Below, in pieces: positions 1-7,279 of a DNA stretch of 13,805 bases; position 1 is the first letter of the stretch; the number at the start of each line of letters is the position of its first letter. The stretch lies in assembly GCA_964461025.1 (NCBI GenBank), contig CAYWSE010000092.1:1-13805 (forward strand), in the 5' to 3' direction. The translations under genes and the position numbers were made by a program. The DNA is from JAHBVL01 sp964461025 (lineage in GTDB: Bacteria; Chloroflexota; Chloroflexia; Thermomicrobiales; UBA6265). The notes below the pieces were generated by a model, which saw nothing but the letters and a program-made list of their open reading frames with translations, made no database searches and was not told the origin of the DNA.

Positions 1-153
1 CTCAGCAACACGCATTTGAGATGGGACGGTCGTTGCGCTCGACGATGAAACGAAGCGCGCACGGCGAGTTCGCGATTCGCGAACGTGACCCGGTCGCGAT
101 TCGTTTCATCGTCGAGCGCAACGACCGTCCCATCTCAAATGCGTGTTGCTGAG
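1..153. repeat. Long perfect inverted repeat with nested hairpin
   Basis: Positions 1-54 are the exact reverse complement of 100-153, a 54-bp perfect arm around a 45-base centre. The centre adds four more pairs (56-59 with 95-98) and holds its own near-perfect palindrome at 68-84 (GTTCGCGA-T-TCGCGAAC). The 10-mer TCGCGATTCG also occurs twice in direct orientation (70-79 and 94-103). The left arm begins at base 1, so the repeat may extend outside the window and no target-site duplication can be checked. One plus-strand frame (3-152, ending in TGA) is open across the whole structure, so it could include the tail of a gene entering from the left, but that frame is short. A natural element such as a MITE-like insertion or hairpin, and a fold-back cloning or assembly artefact, are both possible. 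The pairing itself is certain; its nature is not. Confidence 0.9.
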
Positions 154-277
154 AAATCTGTTCCGTCATTGACATTTCCGCACATATGCCGCCGACGCCG
201 GCAGCCGAAGAACAGTTATCGATCGAGTTTGGCCACCTGACGCCCCCTCGCGGCTGCGGACTTCGCAGTCGCGTGGG

Positions 278-1375
278 TCAGCGCGTAGCGGCAACGCCCG
301 CGTTGCCCTCCGCCTCGATCATCGTCATCGCAGCTTTCATGTAGCCGAGGGCGAAGGCCATGCCGGCGTGCCAGGGGGCGTCGCAGGTCATTTGCGGGGT
401 GTGGTCGGGGATGATGACGCCGTCGTAGCCGTTGCGGTGGTAGATGCGCAGGCATTCGATCATGTCGACGTCCCCTTCGTCAACGAAGACCTCGTGGTAG
501 TGGGGGACCTTGCCCTTGACGTTGCGGAAGTGGACGTAGCCGATGGCGTCCTGTTTGCTGTAGGCGTCAATAGCCTGGTAGACATCCATCTCGCCTTGCA
601 TCTCGGCCAGCGTTCCCTGACAAAGCTCCAGCGCATTGCTCGGCGATGGATAGATATCGAGGAGCTTCTGGTAGAGCTCCGGCTTGTAGACCAGCCGCGC
701 ATGACCGCGCAACGTGGGCATGGGCGGGTCGTCGGGATGGGCGGCGAGGCGGACTCCTGCTTCCTCGGCGACCGGGACGACGTCGTGCAGGAAGCGCGAA
801 AGCCTATCCCACAGTTGCTCGGTCGAGGTGTCGGGCACGAAACCAGGCTCGGCATCTGGATCGTAGACCATGTTCCAGACTTGCCCATTTGGAATCGGCG
901 TTTCCTGCGGGCCGTTCGGGCCTGCGAAGCCGACCGACTCGGCGCCGCCCCGCGCCCATGGTCCGACCACATGGCCCCAGACGCTGGCGATGCTGAAGTT
1001 GTAGCCCATCACCGGGATGCCAACCGCTCCCATGTCGCGGATCAGCTGCTGCAGACCGGCGATCTGCTCGTCGCGTTTGGGGCCGTCGAGGAGCACATCG
1101 TGCCAGAAGGCGGGATCGAAATTTTCCAGGGCGCCAAGTTCGAGGCCTTCGGCGTTGATGGCGTCGTTAAGGGTTTGCAGCTCGTCGCGCGACCATGGGA
1201 CCGGGTTTCCGGCCGCGCCCCAGCCGGTTCCCTGACTTTCCGACTGCGGGATGCGCGGTCCGCTGGCGAAATAGTCGGTCAGGTGAGCGACGATATGGGT
1301 GGCGCCTGCCTGGCGGGCGAAGCGGAAGTTGTCGGTGGTGAGCATTTGCCGGTAGAGTCCAAGCCCAAGCTTCAT
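278..1375 (-). CDS. uxuA: Mannonate dehydratase (UxuA)
   Basis: This enzyme (EC 4.2.1.8) removes water from D-mannonate to give 2-keto-3-deoxy-D-gluconate, a cytoplasmic step of glucuronate and fructuronate catabolism. The 365-residue protein is near the usual family length (about 350-395). The Mn2+-binding residues known from the family appear in order with family-like spacing: His213 in HPDDPP, Cys252 in ELCQG, His282 in VHFRNV and Asp324 in PDHTP. An EGDVD motif lies at 300-304. The ATG at 1373-1375 is preceded by a good ribosome-binding site (GAGGAG about 4 bases upstream), which supports this start. It lies 125 bp downstream of malate synthase on the same strand, with a hairpin between them, so cotranscription is uncertain. 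No other hexuronate genes (uxaC, uxuB, kdgK, a transporter) are in the window. All ligand residues are present, so it is probably active. Confidence 0.95.
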   Translation of the reverse strand: MKLGLGLYRQMLTTDNFRFARQAGATHIVAHLTDYFASGPRIPQSESQGTGWGAAGNPVPWSRDELQTLNDAINAEGLELGALENFDPAFWHDVLLDGPKRDEQIAGLQQLIRDMGAVGIPVMGYNFSIASVWGHVVGPWARGGAESVGFAGPNGPQETPIPNGQVWNMVYDPDAEPGFVPDTSTEQLWDRLSRFLHDVVPVAEEAGVRLAAHPDDPPMPTLRGHARLVYKPELYQKLLDIYPSPSNALELCQGTLAEMQGEMDVYQAIDAYSKQDAIGYVHFRNVKGKVPHYHEVFVDEGDVDMIECLRIYHRNGYDGVIIPDHTPQMTCDAPWHAGMAFALGYMKAAMTMIEAEGNAGVAATR

Positions 1376-1437
1376 AGCGCTCCTCGCAGGTGGCTGATCG
1401 ATAGCGTCATCGTGATTATCTCCGACAAACGCGGAAA

Positions 1438-1459
1438 GGACCGCCCAGCCGGGCGGTCC
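1438..1459 (-). terminator. GC-rich hairpin after malate synthase gene
   Basis: GGACCGCCC (1438-1446) and GGGCGGTCC (1451-1459) pair perfectly as a 9-bp stem with a 4-base loop. On the minus strand it follows the malate synthase stop codon by about 40 bases and is trailed by TTTCC, a weak T-tract. It is probably a terminator or attenuator between aceB and uxuA. The poor T-run means read-through into uxuA is possible. Confidence 0.6.
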
Positions 1460-1500
1460 GTACTTCGCATCGCGCCGATCGAGGCCGGCAGTGCGCCGGA

Positions 1501-3081
1501 CTATTCGGTCATATCGAGGTAACCGTAGGCCGGAAGAGTCAAGAACTCGATGAAGTCGTCATTGAGAATGAGGCCATCGAGGATTTCCGCGGCTTCCTGA
1601 TAGCGATTTGCCTCGATTCCGCCAAACTCAGAAATCGCGGCATCGCGAACGACGATGTATCTGGCGCGATCGATCAGCAGCCCATCGTCTGTGGAAATGC
1701 GATGACGAATCCATTGCCAAATCTGGGCGCGAGAGATTTCCGCGGTGGCGGCATCTTCCATCAGATTGTTAATGGCGGCGGCGCCGTTCCCGCGTAGCCA
1801 ATTGTCGATGTACTGCAGCGCCACGCTCACATTGAGATAGAGTCCTTCCGACGTGACGGCAGCCCCATCGATGTAAGTGTCGAGCAACTCAGACGCTTGC
1901 ACACTGACATCGTCGCGTTGCCGGCTTTTCTGGTTCGGCGCGTCGCCAAGCACCGCGTCGAAGCACTCCATGGCGACAGAAACCAACCCTGGATGCGCCA
2001 CCCAGGTGCCATCGAAACCAGCATTCGATTCGCGCACTTTGTCTTCGCGTACGGCGGCAAATGCCTTCTCATTCACCTCCGGGTCGCGCCGGGTGGGGAT
2101 GAATGCCGACATGCCGCCGATGGCGTGCGCGCCCCGTTTATGGCAGGTCTTGACAAGCAAATCAGAGTAGGCCCTCATGAACGGAACCTTCATCGTCACC
2201 TGGGCGCGATCGGGGAGAATGTGGTTGTCGCTCTCACGCAGGAACTTGATCATGCTGAAGATGTAATCCCAGCGCCCGGCATTGAGTCCGGCGGCGTGGT
2301 CGCGGAGCTCGTAAAGGATTTCCTCCATCTCGAAGGCGGCGAGGATCGTTTCGATCAGCACCGTCGCCCGGATTGAACCATGCGGGATGCCGAGGCGCCG
2401 CTGAGCTTCGGTGAAGACATCGTTCCATAGCCTTGCTTCGAGATGACTCTCCAGCTTGGGCACATAGAAGTACGGACCAGAGCCGCGATTGAGTAACTCC
2501 TGCGCGTTCGTAAAAAAGTAGATGCCGAAGTCGAAGAGACTGGCCGAACATGGCTCGCCATCGACTTCGATGTGCGTTTCGAGCAGGTGCCAACCGCGGG
2601 GGCGCAAGAGCAGCGTGGCCGGGCGCTCGTTCAGTTCATAGACGCGACCATCCTCCTGTTCGAATCGGATGGTTCGCCGAACCGCTTCGGCCAGATTCTG
2701 CTGTCCAACCGTCACGTTCTCCCAGGTCGGAGAGAGCGCGTCTTCGTGATCGGCCATGAAGACCCTGGCGCCGGAATTCAGTGCGTTAATCAACATTTTG
2801 CGATCGGTCGGGCCTGTGATCTCGACGCGGCGATCGTCCAGATCGGCTGGGGCCGGAGCCACCTGCCACGGTTCGTCGCGAACAGAGGCCGTTTCCCCCA
2901 GGAAGTCAGGCGCCTGCCCACCGCGGATGTCGTTGTGCCGTTGCTGTCGCCGCTCGAGCAACTCCACCCGGCGCGGATTGAACGTGCGATGCAACGTCGC
3001 GACGAACTCCAGCGCCTCCGGTGTGACGACGCCGGCGGCGGCATCAGGGATGTCTCGAAGCAGTCGGTAGCCATCTGTCAT
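1501..3081 (-). CDS. aceB: Malate synthase A
   Basis: Malate synthase (EC 2.3.3.9) condenses glyoxylate with acetyl-CoA to give malate, the second step of the glyoxylate shunt, in the cytoplasm. At 526 residues it fits isoform A (about 530) and not the 720-residue isoform G. The expected active-site elements are visible: Arg162 in LRPRGWH, Glu244 in VLIETILAAFEMEEI and Asp272 in AGRWDYIFS (presumed Mg2+ ligands), and Asp443 in LMEDAATAEISRAQ (presumed catalytic base). The C-terminal LTLPAYGYL is also typical of isoform A. The ATG at 3079-3081 has GAGG about 11 bases upstream, an acceptable but long spacing. A TTGACA-like hexamer (3145-3150, minus strand) lies in the 120-bp upstream gap without a convincing -10 partner. 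Isocitrate lyase (aceA), the usual partner, is not in the window. A hairpin follows the gene. Confidence 0.96.
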   Translation of the reverse strand: MTDGYRLLRDIPDAAAGVVTPEALEFVATLHRTFNPRRVELLERRQQRHNDIRGGQAPDFLGETASVRDEPWQVAPAPADLDDRRVEITGPTDRKMLINALNSGARVFMADHEDALSPTWENVTVGQQNLAEAVRRTIRFEQEDGRVYELNERPATLLLRPRGWHLLETHIEVDGEPCSASLFDFGIYFFTNAQELLNRGSGPYFYVPKLESHLEARLWNDVFTEAQRRLGIPHGSIRATVLIETILAAFEMEEILYELRDHAAGLNAGRWDYIFSMIKFLRESDNHILPDRAQVTMKVPFMRAYSDLLVKTCHKRGAHAIGGMSAFIPTRRDPEVNEKAFAAVREDKVRESNAGFDGTWVAHPGLVSVAMECFDAVLGDAPNQKSRQRDDVSVQASELLDTYIDGAAVTSEGLYLNVSVALQYIDNWLRGNGAAAINNLMEDAATAEISRAQIWQWIRHRISTDDGLLIDRARYIVVRDAAISEFGGIEANRYQEAAEILDGLILNDDFIEFLTLPAYGYLDMTE

Positions 3082-3201
3082 GTGTCATTGGTCCTCATGG
3101 GCGGCGGTCGTCAACCGCGAAAGGCTGAACGAACGATCCTGATCTGTCAACAGGGGTCATTCCATAATCCCCTACACGGCAAGACCGCATGCGACGTGTC
3201 G

Positions 3202-3954
3202 TCAAGGCTCGGGGGACGCCGAAGGACCGACCGGCGCAGGAGAAGCTACCGGCGACGCGTGCGGTGAAGCAACTGGTGAGGCGGGCGGAACTGGTGAAGC
3301 AGATGCCGTCTGAGCCGATGCCGCTGGAGTCGGAGAGGGTTCTGGCTCGGGGGTCATTGTTGGTTCAGGCGATGATGTTGCTGTTGATTCTGCGGTCGGC
3401 GAAGCTGTCGACGTGGCGGTTGGCTCGATCGTCGCGGTCGGCTCGGGGGTCGAAGTATTCAGGAGCGGTTCTGGCACCTCCTGGCGAAGGTAGCGGACGT
3501 CGACCTGTTGCTCACCCGCTTCGTTGTAAAGCGCAACGACGCCAAGCAGCTGGTAGAGCTCGCTGCGATTATCCGCGCCTTCCGGCATCCGGCGGCATTC
3601 GCCATTGGCGATTTTCAGCTGGACAGCAGTCAGCCCATCGAGCGGTTGGCTCTGATCGATCAGAACGTCTACGGAGTCGACGGAACCGGCGAGCACCGCG
3701 TCGGCCGCGGCGTCGGCGGTGATATCGAGACAGAGAGGGAGCTCCGTGCCACCATCGCCGCGTGAAGAGAGCCAGACGATGAGAAGAAGAATCGCAAGGA
3801 CCAGCGCCCCGGCGGCCAGCGCGGCGTAAACGAGATTTGAGTCCCGTTTGCGATTGTCTGAGTCGGCGGCTGTCGCGCTCTCGTCGTCAGAGCCCGGATC
3901 ACCGGGCACGTCAGCGTCGTCAATGTCCTCGACGTCAGTTCGCTCATCAGACAT
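3202..3954 (-). CDS. Membrane-anchored protein with Ser/Pro/Thr-rich tail
   Basis: I do not recognise a family for this 250-residue protein. Visible parts in order: a very acidic N-terminal tail (1-34), a basic NRKR cluster (34-37), one strong transmembrane helix (about 41-63), a small folded segment (about 70-160) with two cysteines (Cys75, Cys120), and a low-complexity tail (about 165-250) with repeated TPEPT, SPEP and ASPVASP units. The basic cluster before the helix predicts an N-inside topology, with the folded segment and tail outside. Cys75-Cys120 could form a disulfide. The tail resembles a cell-wall or envelope spacer; it contains no LPXTG sorting signal. The ATG has no clear Shine-Dalgarno sequence, but it is the only Met near the start. 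A TACAAT -10-like hexamer (4001-4006, minus strand) lies upstream without a good -35. It is flanked by the solute-binding protein gene (hairpin between) and aceB. Confidence 0.85.
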   Translation of the reverse strand: MSDERTDVEDIDDADVPGDPGSDDESATAADSDNRKRDSNLVYAALAAGALVLAILLLIVWLSSRGDGGTELPLCLDITADAAADAVLAGSVDSVDVLIDQSQPLDGLTAVQLKIANGECRRMPEGADNRSELYQLLGVVALYNEAGEQQVDVRYLRQEVPEPLLNTSTPEPTATIEPTATSTASPTAESTATSSPEPTMTPEPEPSPTPAASAQTASASPVPPASPVASPHASPVASPAPVGPSASPEP

Positions 3955-4036
3955 CGTTGCAGCTGACTCGTTGGTGGGGGATGCATGCGGTCATGTGTAG
4001 ATTGTAATGGTTTCGAAATGACTGAATGCATGCAAA

Positions 4037-4061
4037 TGGGAGCGCACTTCGTGCGCTCCCA
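4037..4061 (-). terminator. Hairpin terminator after solute-binding protein gene
   Basis: GGGAGCGCAC (4038-4047) pairs with GTGCGCTCCC (4051-4060) around a 3-base loop, and T4037/A4061 extends the stem to 11 bp. On the minus strand it lies about 40 bases past the stop codon at 4101 and is followed by TTTGC, a short T-run. It is a likely intrinsic terminator separating the solute-binding protein gene from the membrane-anchored protein gene. Confidence 0.7.
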
Positions 4062-4100
4062 ATGCGTTCTGTCAAGCACTCGCCGAAGAGTGCAACCAAG

Positions 4101-5954
4101 CTATTCGACTGTTCGCCAGTTGGCGATATTCCAGTAGAGGGGCTCCCAACCACTGCCGGCAAAGTTGTCGGCAAGCAACCGGTTGCTGGCGCCGAACTTC
4201 TCAGCAGCGCGCGAGACGATCGGGAAGAGAACGAACTCATTGATCATCAGGTCATTCATGCCGATGAACAATTCGGCCGCCCGCTCAGGATCGGTCGTGG
4301 CGGAGCACTCTTCGAACATCGCGTCGTACTCCGCGGAGACGAAGCGCTGATTGTTCTGGCCGCTCCACTGATTCGACTTCTGCGAGACGTTCGAGTTATC
4401 CGGGCCGGCGTAGACATCCAGCATGTGCGTCAGCGGGAATGGAGAGGTCGCGCCGCTGGTGAACATCTGAACGTCGCGATAGTTCTTGCCGTACGTCTGG
4501 TCGTTGCCCGGCGCACTTGCGAAGAAGACTGAGGCATCGACCTGACCAAGCTGCACGCCGACGCCGATCGCCTCCCAGCCAGCCTTGACGACAGCCTGGG
4601 TCTTCTGGCGGACGGGATTTGTCGAAGTGTAGTACGTGAGCTTGAGCTCGACGCCATCCTTGGAGCGGACATCGCCATCGAGAACCCAGCCAGCCTCGTC
4701 GAGGACCTGGTTGGCTTTGTCGATATTGAACTCCCAGGACGTGTTCGGAGATTCATACGCGGCGAGAGCGGTCAGGAAGTTGCGTCCTGGCGGCTCCTGT
4801 GGTTCGCCCATATAGAACTGCTCAGCGATCGTTGCGCGGTCGACCGCCAGGGTCAGAGCCTCGCGAACGGCCTTGTCAGTCAGGCGCGGGTTCGGCACTG
4901 TCAGACTGGATCGCTCGCCATCAACTTCGACGTTGGGATCGGAGAAGTTGTACATGATGCGCTCGGTATTGGTCGGAGGCGTTGCATAAACAACACCCTT
5001 GCCGCCCGACTCCTGGAGCTGATCGAGAATGTCCTGGCCGACCTGCAGGTTCCAGGCAAAGTCCCAGTCACCGGTCTGGAGAACGGCAACCGCTGCCGAG
5101 TCTGCGTCGCCGCCGCCCTTCAGGTTGACGGTCGAGAAGAACGGTTTGTTGGGTTCTCGGTAATTCTCGTTGATCACGTAGATGATTTGATCGTTCTCCT
5201 TGAACGATTCAACCTTGTACGGACCGGTGCCAATTGGATTGGAGAGAAACGCGTTGGTGACTGTTTCGTTGTCCTGGCCATCCCACGGGTGCTTGGGGAT
5301 GATGTTGCCAAAGTTGCCGCTGGTGATGGGGACGAACCAAGCGACGGTCGCCGCTTCAAAGGTGAACTTCACCTGAGTCGGACTCAGCGCCTCGACGTTG
5401 GTGATCGGCGTCCATGCCGACGCACTCGTGGATGCGCTATCCGGGTCGGTGATCCACTGCCAGGTCCAGACGACGTCATCTGCTGTGAAAGGCTGGCCGT
5501 CGCTCCAGAGAACGCCTTCTTTCAGATTGATCGTCGCTGTCAGAAGATCCTCAGAGAGACCACCGTTTTCAAGTGTAGGCACTTCTGCCGCGAGGGTGGG
5601 AATGAGTGTGCCATCGGGGGCATAGGAGAGGAGCGGCTCGCCGACCAGTGACGAGGCGAGAATATCTTTGGTGCCCTGCCCTTTGTGGGCGAACGCGATC
5701 GTCGGCGCCTGGTGCTGAAGAATCTTCAGTTCGCCGCCTTCGCCGCGCGTCTGGTTTTCAGTGCCAACCTCGGGCCGGATTGAGAGAGAGAGATCCTGAG
5801 CAGCGGCACTCTCGATCTTCATCGTATTGAGCACGAAGAGGGTGACTGGAAGACCAACGCCAAGAGCTGTCGCCCGGGCGATGAATTCGCGGCGGGTAAT
5901 CTCTCCCGCCTTCAACTGCTGGGAAATTGCCCAGAACGGACCCTTCGGAATCAT
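4101..5954 (-). CDS. ABC transporter solute-binding protein, family 5, Tat-exported
   Basis: This is an extracytoplasmic binding protein of the dipeptide/oligopeptide/nickel class (SBP_bac_5), 617 residues long. After about 19 N-terminal residues comes a twin-arginine motif (TRREFIA, residues 20-26) and a hydrophobic segment (about 28-45), with a likely cleavage site near residues 50-53, so export of a folded protein by Tat is predicted. Family 5 hallmarks include ILASSLVGEPLLSY near the start of the mature domain, then KEGVLWSDGQPFTADDVVW and, later, KAVREALTLAVDRATIAEQ. The start is the ATG at 5952-5954, because AAGGAG lies 8 bases upstream; the GTG at 5961-5963 overlaps that site. No permease or ATPase genes are nearby, so it is an orphan receptor here. 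The ligand (peptide, sugar or metal complex) cannot be read from sequence. A TATCAT -10-like hexamer (5977-5982, minus strand) lies upstream, without a good -35. Confidence 0.93.
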   Translation of the reverse strand: MIPKGPFWAISQQLKAGEITRREFIARATALGVGLPVTLFVLNTMKIESAAAQDLSLSIRPEVGTENQTRGEGGELKILQHQAPTIAFAHKGQGTKDILASSLVGEPLLSYAPDGTLIPTLAAEVPTLENGGLSEDLLTATINLKEGVLWSDGQPFTADDVVWTWQWITDPDSASTSASAWTPITNVEALSPTQVKFTFEAATVAWFVPITSGNFGNIIPKHPWDGQDNETVTNAFLSNPIGTGPYKVESFKENDQIIYVINENYREPNKPFFSTVNLKGGGDADSAAVAVLQTGDWDFAWNLQVGQDILDQLQESGGKGVVYATPPTNTERIMYNFSDPNVEVDGERSSLTVPNPRLTDKAVREALTLAVDRATIAEQFYMGEPQEPPGRNFLTALAAYESPNTSWEFNIDKANQVLDEAGWVLDGDVRSKDGVELKLTYYTSTNPVRQKTQAVVKAGWEAIGVGVQLGQVDASVFFASAPGNDQTYGKNYRDVQMFTSGATSPFPLTHMLDVYAGPDNSNVSQKSNQWSGQNNQRFVSAEYDAMFEECSATTDPERAAELFIGMNDLMINEFVLFPIVSRAAEKFGASNRLLADNFAGSGWEPLYWNIANWRTVE

Positions 5955-5962
5955 GTGCAACA

Positions 5963-5968
5963 CTCCTT
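5963..5968 (-). promoter_or_regulatory. Ribosome-binding site that sets the solute-binding protein start
   Basis: The minus strand reads AAGGAG here, 8 bases before the ATG at 5952-5954. It overlaps the in-frame GTG at 5961-5963, which therefore cannot be the start. This shortens the protein by three residues relative to the longest open frame. Confidence 0.8.
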
Positions 5969-5998
5969 GACTGACGATGATAGAACGACTGCAAGTGG

Positions 5999-6023
5999 TG
6001 GGATGGGGCGATTCCCCATCCCA
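5999..6023 (-). terminator. Hairpin after the NTF2/cupredoxin-like gene
   Basis: TGGGATGGGG (5999-6008) pairs perfectly with CCCCATCCCA (6014-6023) around a 5-base loop, giving a 10-bp GC-rich stem. It lies about 12 bases past the stop codon at 6035 and about 45 bases before the solute-binding protein start. On the minus strand it is followed by CCACTTGC, so there is no T-tract. It may be an attenuator or an mRNA 3'-end stabiliser as readily as a terminator. Confidence 0.5.
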
Positions 6024-6034
6024 GTACTTCCGGG

Positions 6035-7078
6035 TTATTCAGCGGCCGCGACGACCTCGAACTGAGCCGCCATCCCATTCGCGATGTGCGGTGCTCCATC
6101 CGGGCCGGGGAAGAAACAAATGAGCGTGTAGACGCCTGGCTGGAGATTGACAACCGCGAGATCAACCGACTGACCCGGGAAGATCGGTGCGGCAACACCA
6201 ATAAAGGCGACATCCTCTTCGGCGATGGAACCGTCGAGGATACCCGACGGGTCAGCCCCCTCAGGCAACTGCGCGAGAATCGCTTCGTGAACCTCTACGC
6301 CCTTGTTGGAAATATTCAGGGCAATCACTTCGTTCTGAGTCACCGTCGGCGAGCCCAGGAACTGGAAGGCATACGTCACCGCACCCGTCGCTTCATCGGT
6401 AGTCTCGACGATGTCGATGCCGACGATTGTCACGCCGTCGGCAAAGGACGTGTCAGGATTCTCGAACAGCTCTTCGTCGTAGAGCCAGGCACCCTGTTCC
6501 TCAACGAAGAAGGCTCGCAGGTTGAGAAGCCAGTTGCCGTTGACAATGGCATGGATGTTCGCGCTGATGCGGCCATCGTCATAGACCTTGGGGTCGGTGA
6601 TGGCAAGCACGTCGATCGAGCTGAATGGTCCACCCGACTCACTTGCCACTCGATCGTGTGGATTTGTGGTGCCCACGGAGTTGAAGATGAAATTGGCAGA
6701 TTCGAGCGCAACGTACAGCGCGGGATCGCCAGTTGCCCATCCCTGGGCGAGGCACGCGACGTAGTTGGCAGCAGCTGCTTCGATTGCCGCGGCCTCATCT
6801 CCCTCGGCGGGAGTACCAGCAGGAGCTTCTGGAGCGGGCGGCGCCTCAGCGGCTTCTGGCGACGCAGCAGCATCACCTTCAGCGGCCTCTGGAGAAGCCA
6901 TATCCATGCCTTCCATTTCCTCGTCCATTGGAGTCGGGGTTCCGGGAGGCAGCCCCGGTGAGAAACAGTCGACCGGCGTCGGTGATGCATCCTGGGCCGT
7001 AACTGTGGCAATGCCACTACCGCCAATGGCAAGCAATGCAGCAGCAGCCAGCACGCCAAACTTCAGGCGACTCAACAT
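6035..7078 (-). CDS. Secreted NTF2-like / cupredoxin-like protein (Met variant)
   Basis: The 347-residue protein starts with a Sec signal peptide (basic residues 4-6, hydrophobic 7-25, likely cut near ATAQ/TAQD, residues 26-30). A Pro/Ala/Glu linker (about 31-95) follows, containing a Met-rich acidic patch (Met51, 55, 58, 60) and an imperfect repeat of ASPEAAE. Next is a segment (about 96-205) whose pattern (NYVACLAQG near its start, GAWLYDEELF at its end) resembles NTF2/SnoaL-like folds. The C-terminal part (about 213-343) resembles a cupredoxin: His264 in VEVHEAIL, Cys321, His331 and Met336 (Cys-x9-His-x4-Met), after a PGVYTLI strand. The Cys-His spacing is longer than in plastocyanin or azurin, so copper binding is inference. 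Cys38 and Cys109 are shared with the neighbouring paralogue and could form a disulfide. AGGAGG lies 10 bases before the ATG, a perfect ribosome-binding site. Its biological role is unknown. Confidence 0.9.
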   Translation of the reverse strand: MLSRLKFGVLAAAALLAIGGSGIATVTAQDASPTPVDCFSPGLPPGTPTPMDEEMEGMDMASPEAAEGDAAASPEAAEAPPAPEAPAGTPAEGDEAAAIEAAAANYVACLAQGWATGDPALYVALESANFIFNSVGTTNPHDRVASESGGPFSSIDVLAITDPKVYDDGRISANIHAIVNGNWLLNLRAFFVEEQGAWLYDEELFENPDTSFADGVTIVGIDIVETTDEATGAVTYAFQFLGSPTVTQNEVIALNISNKGVEVHEAILAQLPEGADPSGILDGSIAEEDVAFIGVAAPIFPGQSVDLAVVNLQPGVYTLICFFPGPDGAPHIANGMAAQFEVVAAAE

Positions 7079-7279
7079 TCGCGTTCATCCTCCTGCGTTA
7101 TAAAGAACACGTTCCACCGTCCGCATCCAGCGGATGACGATTTTGGATTCGCCAGAGTGTACTTCACGGCGAGTGCTGCGTCACCCTCTTTACGCGACAT
7201 TTATCTCATTGGTGCGACAGGCATACACGTATTTACCAATCGCCAATTTGTCCTGTAAATCCCTGAAAGAATTCTGCGG

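Noticed and set aside
3..152. Short plus-strand open frame through the inverted repeat, ending in TGA at 150-152
   Set aside because: Only 49 codons, entering from outside the window and mostly encoded by a palindrome; no family recognised, so not called as a gene.
368..1522. 384-codon open frame on the plus strand opposite mannonate dehydratase
   Set aside because: It is fully antisense to a gene with intact family motifs, has low-complexity Val/Asp-rich composition and shows no recognisable domain; a GC-rich shadow frame.
3145..3150. TTGACA hexamer on the minus strand upstream of malate synthase
   Set aside because: No -10-like hexamer lies 16-18 bases downstream (the sequence there is CAGCCT-like), so it is not called as a promoter.
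2572..3267. 231-codon plus-strand open frame opposite malate synthase
   Set aside because: Antisense to conserved malate synthase sequence, no recognisable motif, and it runs into the next gene's end; treated as a shadow.
6086..6961. 291-codon plus-strand open frame opposite the Met-variant secreted protein
   Set aside because: The minus-strand frame has a signal peptide, a perfect AGGAGG site and a paralogue next door; the plus frame has none of these.
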